Assembly (NCBI RefSeq): GCF_008705135.1
Contig: NZ_CP023694.1
Coordinates: 1,178,001-1,242,000 of the forward strand
Origin: Streptomyces coeruleorubidus
Lineage (GTDB): Bacteria > Actinomycetota > Actinomycetes > Streptomycetales > Streptomycetaceae
Direction of reading: 5' to 3'
DNA length: 64,000 nucleotides
Shown here: positions 8,747 through 18,076 of the stretch, in pieces
Layout of the letters: the number at the start of each line of letters is the position of its first letter
Position numbering within the stretch: position 1 is the first letter of the stretch
The notes under the pieces: generated by a model
Seen by the model: the letters and a program-made list of their open reading frames with translations, nothing else
Told to the model about the DNA's origin: nothing
The model's database searches: none
Translations under genes and position numbers: made by a program

Positions 8747-11700
8747 TTAAATATCCCAATTTATCTTGCCCGCTTCATCCAGCTCCTTGAGCTTGGCTAT
8801 GATGTCGGCGATCGCCTTCCTTGAAACCTCGCGCATCGAACCTTTCCTGCTCTCCAGATATGTCTCGATGTCAGCAACTTTGCGGTAGACGGGATGAGGA
8901 TCCGCCACGTCTTGACCATTCTCCGTCTTCATTTTCTGCTTACCGTTGCTGTCTTTTCCGGAGATGTATCGCGGAATCGTTATCGAGAAGCCGCTCTCCT
9001 TGCCGCCGAGGGAGTTCCAGATGGCATCCTCTCCAGCTGAATTAATGAGGAGCTGCCCGTGCTCCTCCGGCGTAGGGAGTTTTATGTCAGTGAAGGAAAC
9101 CGATTTCTCCGGAGTGTCTATTCGAGACCAATCCGACCCCTTATCCCCAGTCTCGCTCAGTTGCTTGTAGAAGCCGTAGGAAGAGGTGATCGAGCTGGGG
9201 AAGCCTTCGAGCTTATCCCTATTCGCGTCCACGGTGTCGGGGTGGAATTCTACCCATGATTTGTACCAGATCATGGGCTTTTTGGTTCCGATGGCGTCGA
9301 AGGCATGGTCCTCCAACTGGGCCCGCATGGGGATATTTGTCGCGGGCCCGCGGGCAGGTACGAGGTTGTTATTCGACGGCATTCCACCCAACCGGTCGGG
9401 GAGCAGGTGCATGCGCACCCATTTACTCTCTTCCGACAGATGGTTCTTTGTGATGTAAGACCAGCCGTCAGGTCGGCTCCACGAGGCCGGGGCCTTGCCG
9501 GTGTTCTTGACGCCGCGACTCAGGTAGTCGGCTTCTATCGTGTCGGCTCGTGAACTGTTGAAGTGCGGCATCTCCGGCTCGGGGAGGCCGTCTTCCTTCA
9601 CTTCGTCCAGGCGGATCTCCGGCTGGCGCTGATGCGGGTCATTGGGGTCACGGGTGCGGACCGCGTCCACCGGGTTCGACGTGGGATTGAGCCTGGCGAT
9701 CACATCGATCTCCGGGTCGCCATGCGCTCGCAGACTCGTCAGGCGGTACCAGTTCTTCAACGCAACGAGGGACGCGTCAAAATTCGATTCCGCCATCCCT
9801 TCTCGCAATCTTGGGAGTAGATACGCCCGAATGCGAGCCGATATGAGGGCGAGTCGATCATCCAGGGCGTCCGGAGAGTCCTCGTTCTTGCGTCGGTCGT
9901 CTTTCTTGTCCTGCTTGCCGCCGACCGATTCCTTGTCCTTGCCGTCGGTGTCTTTCTTGCCCGAGCCGTCGCCGTCCTTCTTGCCCTTCCGGTCCGAATC
10001 GGTCTTGTCTTTCTTGCTCGGCCCGTCGGCGTCCTTCTCGTTCGACCCGTCGGTGTCCTTCTTGCCGCTCCGGTCCGAGTCGGCCTTGCCGTTGTTGCTG
10101 TCGGGCCCCTGATCCTTGCCCTTGCCGTCCGAAGCGGTGTCCTTCTTGGAGCTGTCCGGACCGTCCGTCTTCTTGGGATCGGGCGTGGTGGGCTTCGGCG
10201 ACGGTGTCGGCCGGGTGTCCTTCTTGTCGTTCGTGCTCTCGTTCTTGGGGTTGCCGTTCTTGTCCTTCGACGTGGAAGGGGTCGGCTTGGTCGAGTTGTC
10301 GCTCGGGGTGTTGTTCTTGCCCTCGGTCGTGTCGTTCTTGTTCGTGGGGGCCTTGGGCTTCGTCGGCTTGGGTGACGGAGCCTGAGTGTCCCTGTCCATG
10401 GACTTGGCCGGCGCCCCCTTGTCCGTCGGCTTCGCCGGGCCGTCCTTACCCTTCGGCTTGCGGGGAGGGGTCTGGTCCTTCGGCTTCCCAGGACCGGCTT
10501 GATCCTTCGGCTTGCCGGGACCGTCCTGACCCTTCGGCTTGCCTGGCGCGTCCTGGGACTTCTTGCCGGGGGGCGGCGTGGCCGTCTGCGTCTTGGGGGG
10601 TGTCGACGAGGGCGCGCCCTTGTCCCCGTCCTTGTTGGACCCCTTGTCGTCCCCGCCCTGCCCGTCCTTGGCCTTGTCCTTGCCGCCGCCCTTGTCCTTG
10701 CCCAAGTTGGCGGCGACGCCCTTCAGTCGCGTCCCCACCTTCGACACGTACTTGCCGATCCCGCTGAGGATCAGCTCGTAGGCCATTTCCAGCAGGACGA
10801 CGATGCCGGCCGCTATCGCCTTGGCGAAGAGGACGCCCGCGCCGCCCTGGCGTACGGACTTCAGCCAGGTGATGACCGCGCCGATGGCCTTGAGGATCTC
10901 GCCCAGTGAGCCGATCGCGGCCTGGATGGCCTCCAGGATGGCCGCGCCCCAGCCGGCGCCGGGGATCAGCTTCGCCAGCACCTTCGTGATGACGATCTCG
11001 CCGATGATGAAGGGGAGTTGGGGGACGATCGCGTCCCACACCTCCTGGGCGATCTTCTCAACGGTGAAGCCGCCCTTCATGAGCTTGTTCCAGACGGCTT
11101 CGGTCAGGCCGGTGATCTCCTTGACCTTGTCGTTGAACCACTGCTTCACGGCGCTCTTGACCTCGTTGAAGAGGTGGTTCTTCGCGCCGTCGTACGCGGA
11201 GTTCTTCGCGCCGCTCAGCCAGCCGCCCGGGTCCGAGAGGATGTCGACCAGGATCATCATGAACTCGCCGAAGGCGGCGATGAACTTCGTAGCGAAGTCG
11301 AGGATCGACTTGAGCGCGTCCTTGCACGCCTTGAGAACGTCGAGAAGCATCTTCTTCAGGACGTTCAGGATGTCGCTGAGAAGCTTCGCGATGGACTCCA
11401 GCAGATCCTTCATGATCTGCTTCAGCGCGTTGGCGAGCTGAGTGACGAACGCGAGCGCCGCGTTGATCAGGTCCGTGATGAACTTGCGGATACGGCGGGC
11501 GATTTCGATGACCGCTTCCACCAGGGACGTGACGAACTCGATCAGGTCCTCGATGAACTTCTTGATCATCTCGACGATGCCCTCGCGGGCCGCGTTGATC
11601 CAGCCCTCGACCGTCTCCTTGAAGCTCTTCAGCGCCTCGATGATCGCGTTCCGGGCGTCCTTGATGATCTGGACGACCTTGTCCCGCAGCTCGATGAACT

Positions 11701-14700
11701 TCTCTTTGATCCAGTCGAGCGTCTTCGACAGCCAGCCCTTGGAGTCGTCGACCTTCTCGTCCTTCTTCTTCTCCGCTTCCTCCTCGGCCTTGTCGCCCTT
11801 GTCCTTGATGTCCTTGTCGCTGGTCTCCTTCTCCGTCTCGACGTCCTTGTCGGTGTCCTCCTCTTCCTTCTTGACGTCGTCGCGGATCTTCTTCTCGCGG
11901 TCGGACTTCTTCGTGCCGAGCTTCTTCAGCTCCTCGTCCTGCTCCTTGGTCCAGTCGGAGCGCTGCTTGTCCACGTCCGTCAGGACGCCCTCGCGCTTGC
12001 CCGTCTGTTCCTTGGTGTTGGACTGGACTTCCTTGTCGACCTGCCGCTTGTGCTCGTCCTGGGACCTGCGGGTGTCCTGAGTCTTCTTCTCCCGGCCCTT
12101 GCCCATGCCCTGGCGGCCGTCACTGAGAGCCTTCTTGAACTGCGGCTTGCGTTCGTGCTCGGCCACTTCCGAGGCCGCTTCGGGCGGTACGGCACCGGTG
12201 CTCGCACCGCCGCCGCCCACCTGCGACTTGCCGCCCTGCTGGGCCGGCACCTTCCCCTCGAGCCGTTCCTTCGGCGCGTCCGGGTAGACCTGGTCCTCGC
12301 CCATCTTGCGACCGGCGTCGTCGGCGCCGGTCTCGGCGGCCTCCTGGCTCTTGTCGTCGGTGTTGCCGCCCTGCTCCGCGGCCTTGTCGTCGGCCTGGCC
12401 CTGCATGTCGACGCCCGGCGCGGTACCGTTCTGCGCCTCCTTCATGGCCTCGTCCTTGGTGGGCATCCCGGCGAACTGGGCGGCCAGGTCCTCCGCCGTC
12501 ACGTCGAAGCCGAGCCAGTCGCCGATCCCACCGATGGCGTAGCCGGCCATCATCCCGATCTGGTCGAAGAAGTCCGGCTCCTCCATCTCCTCGGCTTCGA
12601 TCTTGCCTTCCGGCTTCTTCTCGCCCTTGACCTCGGCCTTCTCGCCCTTGGCGTCCTCGGCGCGCTGTGCCTTGTCCTGGTTGTACTGCGCCGCTTCCTC
12701 GGCGTCCGGCTTGCCGTGCAGCGTCCTCGGGGCGCCGGAGGGGCGGTCCATGGCGGGCGGCTTGGACGCCAGTTGCCCGTGTTCCTTGCCGACGTCCTTG
12801 TCCACGGCGCCGCCGACACTGTCCATCGCCTCGACGGCCTGGTGCGGCTTGAGGTTCGACGCGGCGGAAAGGCCCTCCTCGGGGGAGACACCGGAGAGGT
12901 CCGGAGCAGCCTTGGACGCCTTCTTCCCCTTGGTCGCGGAGCCCTTGGAGCCTCCCTTCGAGCCGCCACCGCCGCCCCCACCGCGTGCCGCCGCCGGAGC
13001 GGGCCGGGAGCCGGATTCGCCCCCGCCGCCGGAGTCGACCCTGTTCTGCGGCTGCGGAGCCTGCTCCTTCGGGGCCTCGGTACGCGGTTCCTGTGCCCTC
13101 GGGCTCGCCTTCTCCGTGCGGGAGGAGGAGCGGGACGCCGTTCGTGAGCCGGAACTTGCCGTGTCCGGGGCGGAGTTGTCGCTGTCCGAAGAGGGGCTGG
13201 ACGTCGAGCCGGACGACGGTGTCGTACCGGTATCAGCCGAGTTGTCGGAGCCGGTCGTCCCGCCCCCGGACGCGGAGCCTCCCGAAGTGCCGCTCCCGCC
13301 CTCGTCCTTGGGGCCCTTCGACTCCTGTGGGCCGGGGGACTCCTCGGGCTTCGCCGCTCCCGTAGCGCCCTCGTCGGAAGCCGTCTTCTCCCCTTCGGCA
13401 CCCTTCTTGGCCGTGTCCGACGGGGACTCGGTCGCCGAGGTGTCGGAGCGGGCCTGCGCGGAGCCCTTGTCGCCGCCCGACGCCTTGTCGCCCGGTCCGC
13501 CCGCGGTCGGCGTGCCCTTCTCCTCCTTGGCGGCCTGCTCGGCCGTACCGCCGCCCGTCTCCTTCGAACGGTCGTCGGCCTCCTGTGTGTTGGCCTCGGC
13601 GGCGACCGGACCGGCCTTGGGATCGTCGCCCTGTTTCGGGTCCTTGGAAGCCACGCCCGGCGCCGGCTTCGGCTCGGGCCTCTCCTCGGGTCCGAGCTCG
13701 CTCTCCGTACGGCGGCTCTGCTCCGCCGCCTCCTCCTCGGCACCGGGCACGGGCGGGGAGTCCTCGGTGCCCGGGTCGTCCTTCTCCGCCGCCGCCTCGC
13801 GCTCGGCGTCCTCCTCGTCCTCCTGCTCACGCCGTGCCTGCACCTTTTCGGCCCTGGTCGGCGGCGGGGCCGAGAAGGAGGGGGTGGGCGGGGCGGAGTT
13901 CCCGGCGGACTCGTCGGTCTGGGCGGAGGTCGGCACGTTCGACACGTCGAGGTCCTGCTCGGGAAGGAAGTCCTCCGGCCTGAGTTTGATGTCCCAGGCA
14001 CTCTCCTCCCCGCCGCCGACCTCCACCTCGGAGTCGCCGCCCTGGACGGCGGGCTCCTCCCGCTCCTCCTCGCCCTCCTGGTCCTGGGCGCGCGCCCCGT
14101 CCAGCGTGCTGGAGCGGCCGGGGAACCCCTCGTCCTTGCCCGCGACCTGGGGGCTGCCCTCGTCGCGACCGGGCTCGTCCTTCTTGGCCGCCTCGGCCGC
14201 GGCGGCGCTCTCGCGAGCCTTGGCGGCGGCCTCGTCCTCGGCGTCGGTGCGCGGGCCCGCCGCCTCGTCCTGGCCGGCTTCCTTCTTGGCCTGCTCCTCG
14301 GCCTGCTTCGCCCCGGCCCGGTCGCCGTCCTTCCCGCCGGCCTGCTTCCCCTTGTCCCCCTTGTCCTGCTGCTGCCCCTGCTGTCCGCTCTTCTCCGCGC
14401 CGGACTTCGCGTCCCGCTTCCCGGACGCCTGCGCACCGGCCGCCTGCGCACCGGCCGCCTCGCCTGCCCCGGCCTCCTGCCGACCCGCCTTCTGCTCGGA
14501 CTGCGCGGCGGGCGAAGTGGGCTGCTCGCCGTCCCCCTTGGGCCTGGACGCGTCCCCACCCGTCAGCGGGTCGGAGTCCTTCTCGTCCTCGGCCTTCCCG
14601 GCGTCCGCGCCCGGAGTGCCGCCCTGCGGGATCGTGCCGCCCGCGTTCTCCGGCGTACTGCCCGCGGCGAGAGCGGTGTTCCCCGCCCCGTCCCCGTCCA

Positions 14701-15643
14701 CGGACTGCTTCTCCGGGCCGGGAGCGGGCCCCGTCCGCTCGGTGCGCTGCTGCTCCTCCTGGGCGGCCTCCTGCTCCTTCTCCCGCTCCGCCCGCACCTC
14801 CTCGGCGGTGTCCTCCTCGATCTCCGGAGCGAGGAGGCCGCGCTGCCGGGCGGTGGCCTCGCTCTCCGCCCGGCCTTCCTCGTCGATCTCCGTGATCAGG
14901 TCCACCACGAAGTCGTGCTCCGAGGTGAGCAGCCGGTGTTCCAGGCGATCCAGTACGCGCTCCTGAAGCTCCTCCGAGAGCGGTGCCAGGGAGGCGCGGA
15001 CGCGCTGCGCGCTGTCCGTCGGGTCGGTGCGGAGCGACCGGATGACCGTGTTGGCGAGGCGGTCGACCAGCGTGGCGGGGTCGAGGTGCTCGAGCCGATT
15101 GCGGTCGGCGTGGACGGTGGTGTAGCGCATCCACGCCGGAGTGTTGGCCTCCGGGGCGACCTCGGGTACCTGCTCGCCGCGCGCCACAGCCTGGGCGGCA
15201 TCCTCGGCGGCGCGCTCGGCCGCCTCGTGCGGCGCGCTGACCTGACCCAGGTCACGGCCCGCCGCCAGCATGCCGCCGGCGTACGGGTGCTGGATCGTGT
15301 GCAGCAACTCATGCGCGAGCAGGGCGCGGCCCTGCTCCGTGCCCGGCTGGTACTGGCCCTCGCCGAAGAAGATGTCCTGGCCCACAGCCACCGCGTCCGC
15401 GCCCAGCATGCCGGTGAGAGCACTCGCGTCGCGGTCGGTGTGCAGGCGTACGGAGCCCAGGTCGTGGCCGAGCTGCTCCTCCAGCTCCCGGCGCACGCCG
15501 GCGTCCAGCGGCTGCCCTGCCCCGCTGACGATGTTCTTGGGCTCGGGCGCTCGGTTCTTCGCCGCGCGCTCCTTGCGTTTGCGGCGGCGCTCGGCGGCGG
15601 CCTGCTGGGCCGCCTGGGAGTCCTGAGCGGCGGACGCGGTCAT
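8747..15643 (-). CDS. Giant DUF4157 (eCIS core domain) protein with nuclease-like C-terminus; candidate CIS effector
   Basis: This is a 2298-residue protein. Residues 1-35 are basic. Residues about 40-125 match the DUF4157/eCIS core domain with the zinc-protease-like motif HELLH at 111-115. A helical region follows to about 300, then a very long low-complexity Glu/Ala/Gly/Ser/Pro region to about 1000. Next comes charged coiled-coil sequence, then a long run of amphipathic helices (TLDWIKEKFIELRDKVVQIIK onward). After that are hydrophobic helices (IIGEIVITKVLAKLIPGAGWG) and Lys/Pro/Asp-rich repeats. The last ~300 residues form a distinct domain with HLLPDRLGG at 2079 and NNNLVPARGPATN just after, resembling the catalytic region of HNH/His-Me-finger nuclease toxins. 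The ATG overlaps the upstream stop (ATGA). It could be an effector, a tape-measure protein, or both. DUF4157 proteins are well known as eCIS-associated cargo; the rest is inference. Confidence 0.75.
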   Translation of the reverse strand: MTASAAQDSQAAQQAAAERRRKRKERAAKNRAPEPKNIVSGAGQPLDAGVRRELEEQLGHDLGSVRLHTDRDASALTGMLGADAVAVGQDIFFGEGQYQPGTEQGRALLAHELLHTIQHPYAGGMLAAGRDLGQVSAPHEAAERAAEDAAQAVARGEQVPEVAPEANTPAWMRYTTVHADRNRLEHLDPATLVDRLANTVIRSLRTDPTDSAQRVRASLAPLSEELQERVLDRLEHRLLTSEHDFVVDLITEIDEEGRAESEATARQRGLLAPEIEEDTAEEVRAEREKEQEAAQEEQQRTERTGPAPGPEKQSVDGDGAGNTALAAGSTPENAGGTIPQGGTPGADAGKAEDEKDSDPLTGGDASRPKGDGEQPTSPAAQSEQKAGRQEAGAGEAAGAQAAGAQASGKRDAKSGAEKSGQQGQQQDKGDKGKQAGGKDGDRAGAKQAEEQAKKEAGQDEAAGPRTDAEDEAAAKARESAAAAEAAKKDEPGRDEGSPQVAGKDEGFPGRSSTLDGARAQDQEGEEEREEPAVQGGDSEVEVGGGEESAWDIKLRPEDFLPEQDLDVSNVPTSAQTDESAGNSAPPTPSFSAPPPTRAEKVQARREQEDEEDAEREAAAEKDDPGTEDSPPVPGAEEEAAEQSRRTESELGPEERPEPKPAPGVASKDPKQGDDPKAGPVAAEANTQEADDRSKETGGGTAEQAAKEEKGTPTAGGPGDKASGGDKGSAQARSDTSATESPSDTAKKGAEGEKTASDEGATGAAKPEESPGPQESKGPKDEGGSGTSGGSASGGGTTGSDNSADTGTTPSSGSTSSPSSDSDNSAPDTASSGSRTASRSSSRTEKASPRAQEPRTEAPKEQAPQPQNRVDSGGGGESGSRPAPAAARGGGGGGGSKGGSKGSATKGKKASKAAPDLSGVSPEEGLSAASNLKPHQAVEAMDSVGGAVDKDVGKEHGQLASKPPAMDRPSGAPRTLHGKPDAEEAAQYNQDKAQRAEDAKGEKAEVKGEKKPEGKIEAEEMEEPDFFDQIGMMAGYAIGGIGDWLGFDVTAEDLAAQFAGMPTKDEAMKEAQNGTAPGVDMQGQADDKAAEQGGNTDDKSQEAAETGADDAGRKMGEDQVYPDAPKERLEGKVPAQQGGKSQVGGGGASTGAVPPEAASEVAEHERKPQFKKALSDGRQGMGKGREKKTQDTRRSQDEHKRQVDKEVQSNTKEQTGKREGVLTDVDKQRSDWTKEQDEELKKLGTKKSDREKKIRDDVKKEEEDTDKDVETEKETSDKDIKDKGDKAEEEAEKKKDEKVDDSKGWLSKTLDWIKEKFIELRDKVVQIIKDARNAIIEALKSFKETVEGWINAAREGIVEMIKKFIEDLIEFVTSLVEAVIEIARRIRKFITDLINAALAFVTQLANALKQIMKDLLESIAKLLSDILNVLKKMLLDVLKACKDALKSILDFATKFIAAFGEFMMILVDILSDPGGWLSGAKNSAYDGAKNHLFNEVKSAVKQWFNDKVKEITGLTEAVWNKLMKGGFTVEKIAQEVWDAIVPQLPFIIGEIVITKVLAKLIPGAGWGAAILEAIQAAIGSLGEILKAIGAVITWLKSVRQGGAGVLFAKAIAAGIVVLLEMAYELILSGIGKYVSKVGTRLKGVAANLGKDKGGGKDKAKDGQGGDDKGSNKDGDKGAPSSTPPKTQTATPPPGKKSQDAPGKPKGQDGPGKPKDQAGPGKPKDQTPPRKPKGKDGPAKPTDKGAPAKSMDRDTQAPSPKPTKPKAPTNKNDTTEGKNNTPSDNSTKPTPSTSKDKNGNPKNESTNDKKDTRPTPSPKPTTPDPKKTDGPDSSKKDTASDGKGKDQGPDSNNGKADSDRSGKKDTDGSNEKDADGPSKKDKTDSDRKGKKDGDGSGKKDTDGKDKESVGGKQDKKDDRRKNEDSPDALDDRLALISARIRAYLLPRLREGMAESNFDASLVALKNWYRLTSLRAHGDPEIDVIARLNPTSNPVDAVRTRDPNDPHQRQPEIRLDEVKEDGLPEPEMPHFNSSRADTIEADYLSRGVKNTGKAPASWSRPDGWSYITKNHLSEESKWVRMHLLPDRLGGMPSNNNLVPARGPATNIPMRAQLEDHAFDAIGTKKPMIWYKSWVEFHPDTVDANRDKLEGFPSSITSSYGFYKQLSETGDKGSDWSRIDTPEKSVSFTDIKLPTPEEHGQLLINSAGEDAIWNSLGGKESGFSITIPRYISGKDSNGKQKMKTENGQDVADPHPVYRKVADIETYLESRKGSMREVSRKAIADIIAKLKELDEAGKINWDI
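9895..10560. repeat. Degenerate tandem repeats inside the giant DUF4157 gene
   Basis: Two repeat blocks lie in the linker before the C-terminal domain. Between about 9,920 and 10,120 units encode Lys-Lys-Asp-(Thr/Gly)-Asp-Gly type peptides such as KKDTDGS and RKGKKDGDGSG. Between about 10,440 and 10,555 a roughly 30-bp unit, read on the minus strand, encodes GKPKDQAGP/GKPKGQDGP-like decapeptides four to five times. Units differ at several positions, so these are old, diverged repeats. They probably form a flexible hinge between the helical part and the toxin-like tip, and could promote recombination that changes linker length. Confidence 0.7.
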
Positions 15644-15960
15644 CGCGTCACCTCCCCACGGCCCGAAAGCCCCGCGTGCACCGCGCGGGCCAGCTCCTGG
15701 CCCAGGCGGCGCGCGGACAGCCCGGCGGGCATCGAGGGCAGGCCCGACAGGCCGTCCAGCGACACGGCGCCGTCCGCGGCCAGCGGCACCCCGTGTTCGT
15801 GTACGAGACGGGTCAACTCCCGCTCGAACGACGCCGATACCCGCCGCGGGTCCACGGACGGGCCGAAGCCGTCCAGGACCAGCTCGCCGATGTCGACGCG
15901 GATCTCGCGCGGCTCGGGGCGACCGGCCGCGCTCTCCCGATGTGGCCCGTTCACACCCAT
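15640..15960 (-). CDS. Small CIS-associated protein of unknown function
   Basis: The 106-residue protein lies between the AAA+ ATPase and the giant DUF4157 gene. It overlaps the ATPase stop by 10 bp and the next start by 4 bp (ATGA). It contains IRVDIGELVLDGFG at residues 20-33 followed by SASFERELTRLVHEHGVPL, then a helical C-terminus (SARRLGQELARAVHAGLSG). Small proteins with an 'I.v.i..LvLdG' start next to large DUF4157 genes are, to my knowledge, common in eCIS loci. A chaperone or loading factor for the giant partner is a reasonable guess, but nothing in the sequence proves it. Confidence 0.75.
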   Translation of the reverse strand: MGVNGPHRESAAGRPEPREIRVDIGELVLDGFGPSVDPRRVSASFERELTRLVHEHGVPLAADGAVSLDGLSGLPSMPAGLSARRLGQELARAVHAGLSGRGEVTR

Positions 15961-18041
15961 CCGCGAACCTCCGTCGGCGTCAAGGAGCGCTCCAGCTTCA
16001 GGTATTCGGTCCGGGCCGCCGCGGCCATGTGCCGCATCTGGAGCGCCTCGCCCTCCTCGGCGGCCAGGAACGCCCCGGACAGGGCGATGTTGCGGATCGA
16101 GCCGCCCGCCACGGTGAGCTGGGCGAGCAGCCGGGGGTCCAGGTCCTTGACCGGTGCCTGCGGCGGCAGCACGCGGCGCCAGATCTCGGCGCGCTCGTGC
16201 TCGGCCGGGAAGGGGAAGTCGACGACGAAGCGGATGCGCCGCAGGAAGGCGTTGTCCAGGGCCTTCTTCATGTTGGTGGTGAGGACGGCGAGCCCGCGGT
16301 AGGCCTCCATCCGCATGAGCAGATAGCTGACCTCGAGGTTGGCGTACCGGTCGTGGCTGTCCTTGACCTCGCTCCGCTTGCCGAACAGCGCGTCGGCCTC
16401 GTCGAACAGCAACAGCGCACCGCCCGCCTCGGCCGCGTCGAAGACACGGCGGAGGTTCTTCTCGGTCTCGCCGATGTACTTGCTGACGACCTGGGAGAGG
16501 TCGATGACGAACAGGTCGAGGCCGAGTTCCTTGGCCATCACCTCGGCGGCGAGGGTCTTGCCCGTGCCGGAGCCGCCCGCGAACAGCGCGGTGACACCGA
16601 GGCCGCGGCGCAGGGTCTGTGCGAAGCCCCACTCCTGGTGGACGGTGGCGCGCTGGCGCACATGGGCGACGATCTCCCGCAAGACGCTCGTCTGCCGCTC
16701 GTGCAGCACCAGGTCGTCCCAGCCGGCCTGCGGTTCGACACGGCGGCCCAGCTCGTCCATGCCCATACGGGCCTCGTCCAGACCGGCCCGCCAGGCCAGC
16801 TGTACGGCGTCCAGCTCGTCCTCGTAGGGCAGTTCACGCCGTACGGTGGCGGCGGCGGAGCGCACGATGTGCGGGGGCAGCTGGAACTGCGCGACCAGCG
16901 ACCGCAGTTCGCCGTCGTCCAGGTCGGCGACGCCCTGGAAGGCGTCCGCCCAAAGGTCGAGCTGCTCGTCGTCGTCCAGGCGCGGCACGGACACGCGGGT
17001 GCCGTGCGGTCGGTCGCTGCGGCGCGGGTCGGTGCTCGACACGACGACGGGTACGGCGGCCCCGGCCAGGAACGCCTCGGTCGCCGCCTGCTGGTCCCGG
17101 TCCAGCTCTCCGGCCTCGACCAGCAGCGCGGCGGGCAGCAGGATCGCCTCGCGCTGCCACAGCCGGGCGAACCGGTCGCGCTCGGCGGGATCGGTGGGGA
17201 CGTCCTCGGCGCTCATCGTGTACAGGCCGAGTCCGGCGCGTGCGGCACCCGCGGCGGCGATGTCGGCGCGGCTACGCAGGTCGCCGCCGACCAGCTCGAC
17301 GAGCAGCGGCGCGTCCGGCCGGGTGCCGTCCGCCCAGCCCGCCGCGACCCGGCTCGCGGCCAGGTCGTACGACGGCGGCAGCCGGTCCGGTACCGGGGTG
17401 CGGCGCGCCTGGCCGTGCAGCCGGGTGTCCAGGTAGGGCGAGCCGAGCAGGAAGTGCAGGATGCGCTCGTCGAGCCGGAGCCGGGAGGTCGTCAGCCGGG
17501 TGTCGTCGTCCAGTTCGACGATCCGCCAGCGGCGCAGCGGCGACACGGGGGTGAGGGCGCTCCAGTGGGGTTCCGCCAGGGCGGCCAGGGCGAGCGAGAA
17601 GGTCGGGTGGGCCCGCTCGGGGTCGGCACTCGCGGCGGCGCAGCGGGCTGCGGTCGTGGGGTCGAGTTCCTGGGCGGCGGTGAGCAGGACGAGGTCGCGC
17701 TCGAAGGGGGTGAGACCGAAGCAGGCGACGAGGGCGTCGAGGGGAGCGGTTCCGGGACCGGCCCTTTGGCCGTCGGGGTCATCAACGACTGCCGCCGTCG
17801 AGGTGTCCCCGGACGCGCCACCGCTGTCACCGGCCCGGGCGGCAGGAGCGGACCCGGAGAGCGAGCTCGACCCGGACGCCGAAGCGGCCCCAGACGCCCC
17901 ACCGTCACCACCCCTGCCGCGCCCCGCATGCGCGTCGACACGAGCCAGGACACGCCGGATCTCGTCGGCCAGCGTCGGCCCGCCACCGTGTGCGGCGGCC
18001 GCCCGCGGCTCCCGCACCTCGTGCGAACCGTGCGCTCCCAT
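15951..18041 (-). CDS. CIS AAA+ ATPase (Cis15/Afp15-like)
   Basis: This is a 696-residue AAA+ protein. Residues 40-100 are a low-complexity Gly/Ala/Ser linker. The middle holds a degenerate ATPase-like region (PLLVELVGGDLRSRADIAA). The C-terminal AAA+ domain has Walker A GGSGTGKT at about 490, Walker B LLLFDEAD at about 545, and an arginine-finger segment (NAFLRRIRF) at about 597. Afp15-type ATPases are needed for assembly of eCIS particles. I prefer ATG 18041 because GGGGGAGGAGACGAC sits directly upstream as a strong Shine-Dalgarno site. ATG 18068 would add nine residues (MAATGGGDD) that simply translate that site, though a weaker GAGG precedes it too. Confidence 0.93.
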   Translation of the reverse strand: MGAHGSHEVREPRAAAAHGGGPTLADEIRRVLARVDAHAGRGRGGDGGASGAASASGSSSLSGSAPAARAGDSGGASGDTSTAAVVDDPDGQRAGPGTAPLDALVACFGLTPFERDLVLLTAAQELDPTTAARCAAASADPERAHPTFSLALAALAEPHWSALTPVSPLRRWRIVELDDDTRLTTSRLRLDERILHFLLGSPYLDTRLHGQARRTPVPDRLPPSYDLAASRVAAGWADGTRPDAPLLVELVGGDLRSRADIAAAGAARAGLGLYTMSAEDVPTDPAERDRFARLWQREAILLPAALLVEAGELDRDQQAATEAFLAGAAVPVVVSSTDPRRSDRPHGTRVSVPRLDDDEQLDLWADAFQGVADLDDGELRSLVAQFQLPPHIVRSAAATVRRELPYEDELDAVQLAWRAGLDEARMGMDELGRRVEPQAGWDDLVLHERQTSVLREIVAHVRQRATVHQEWGFAQTLRRGLGVTALFAGGSGTGKTLAAEVMAKELGLDLFVIDLSQVVSKYIGETEKNLRRVFDAAEAGGALLLFDEADALFGKRSEVKDSHDRYANLEVSYLLMRMEAYRGLAVLTTNMKKALDNAFLRRIRFVVDFPFPAEHERAEIWRRVLPPQAPVKDLDPRLLAQLTVAGGSIRNIALSGAFLAAEEGEALQMRHMAAAARTEYLKLERSLTPTEVRGWV

Positions 18042-18076
18042 GTCGTCTCCTCCCCCCGTCGCTGCCATGCGCCGCC

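Noticed and set aside
12550..14966. Long open frames (669 and 787 aa) overlapping the low-complexity part of the giant gene
   Set aside because: Low-complexity GC-rich repeats open several frames at once; only the DUF4157 frame has domains at both ends.
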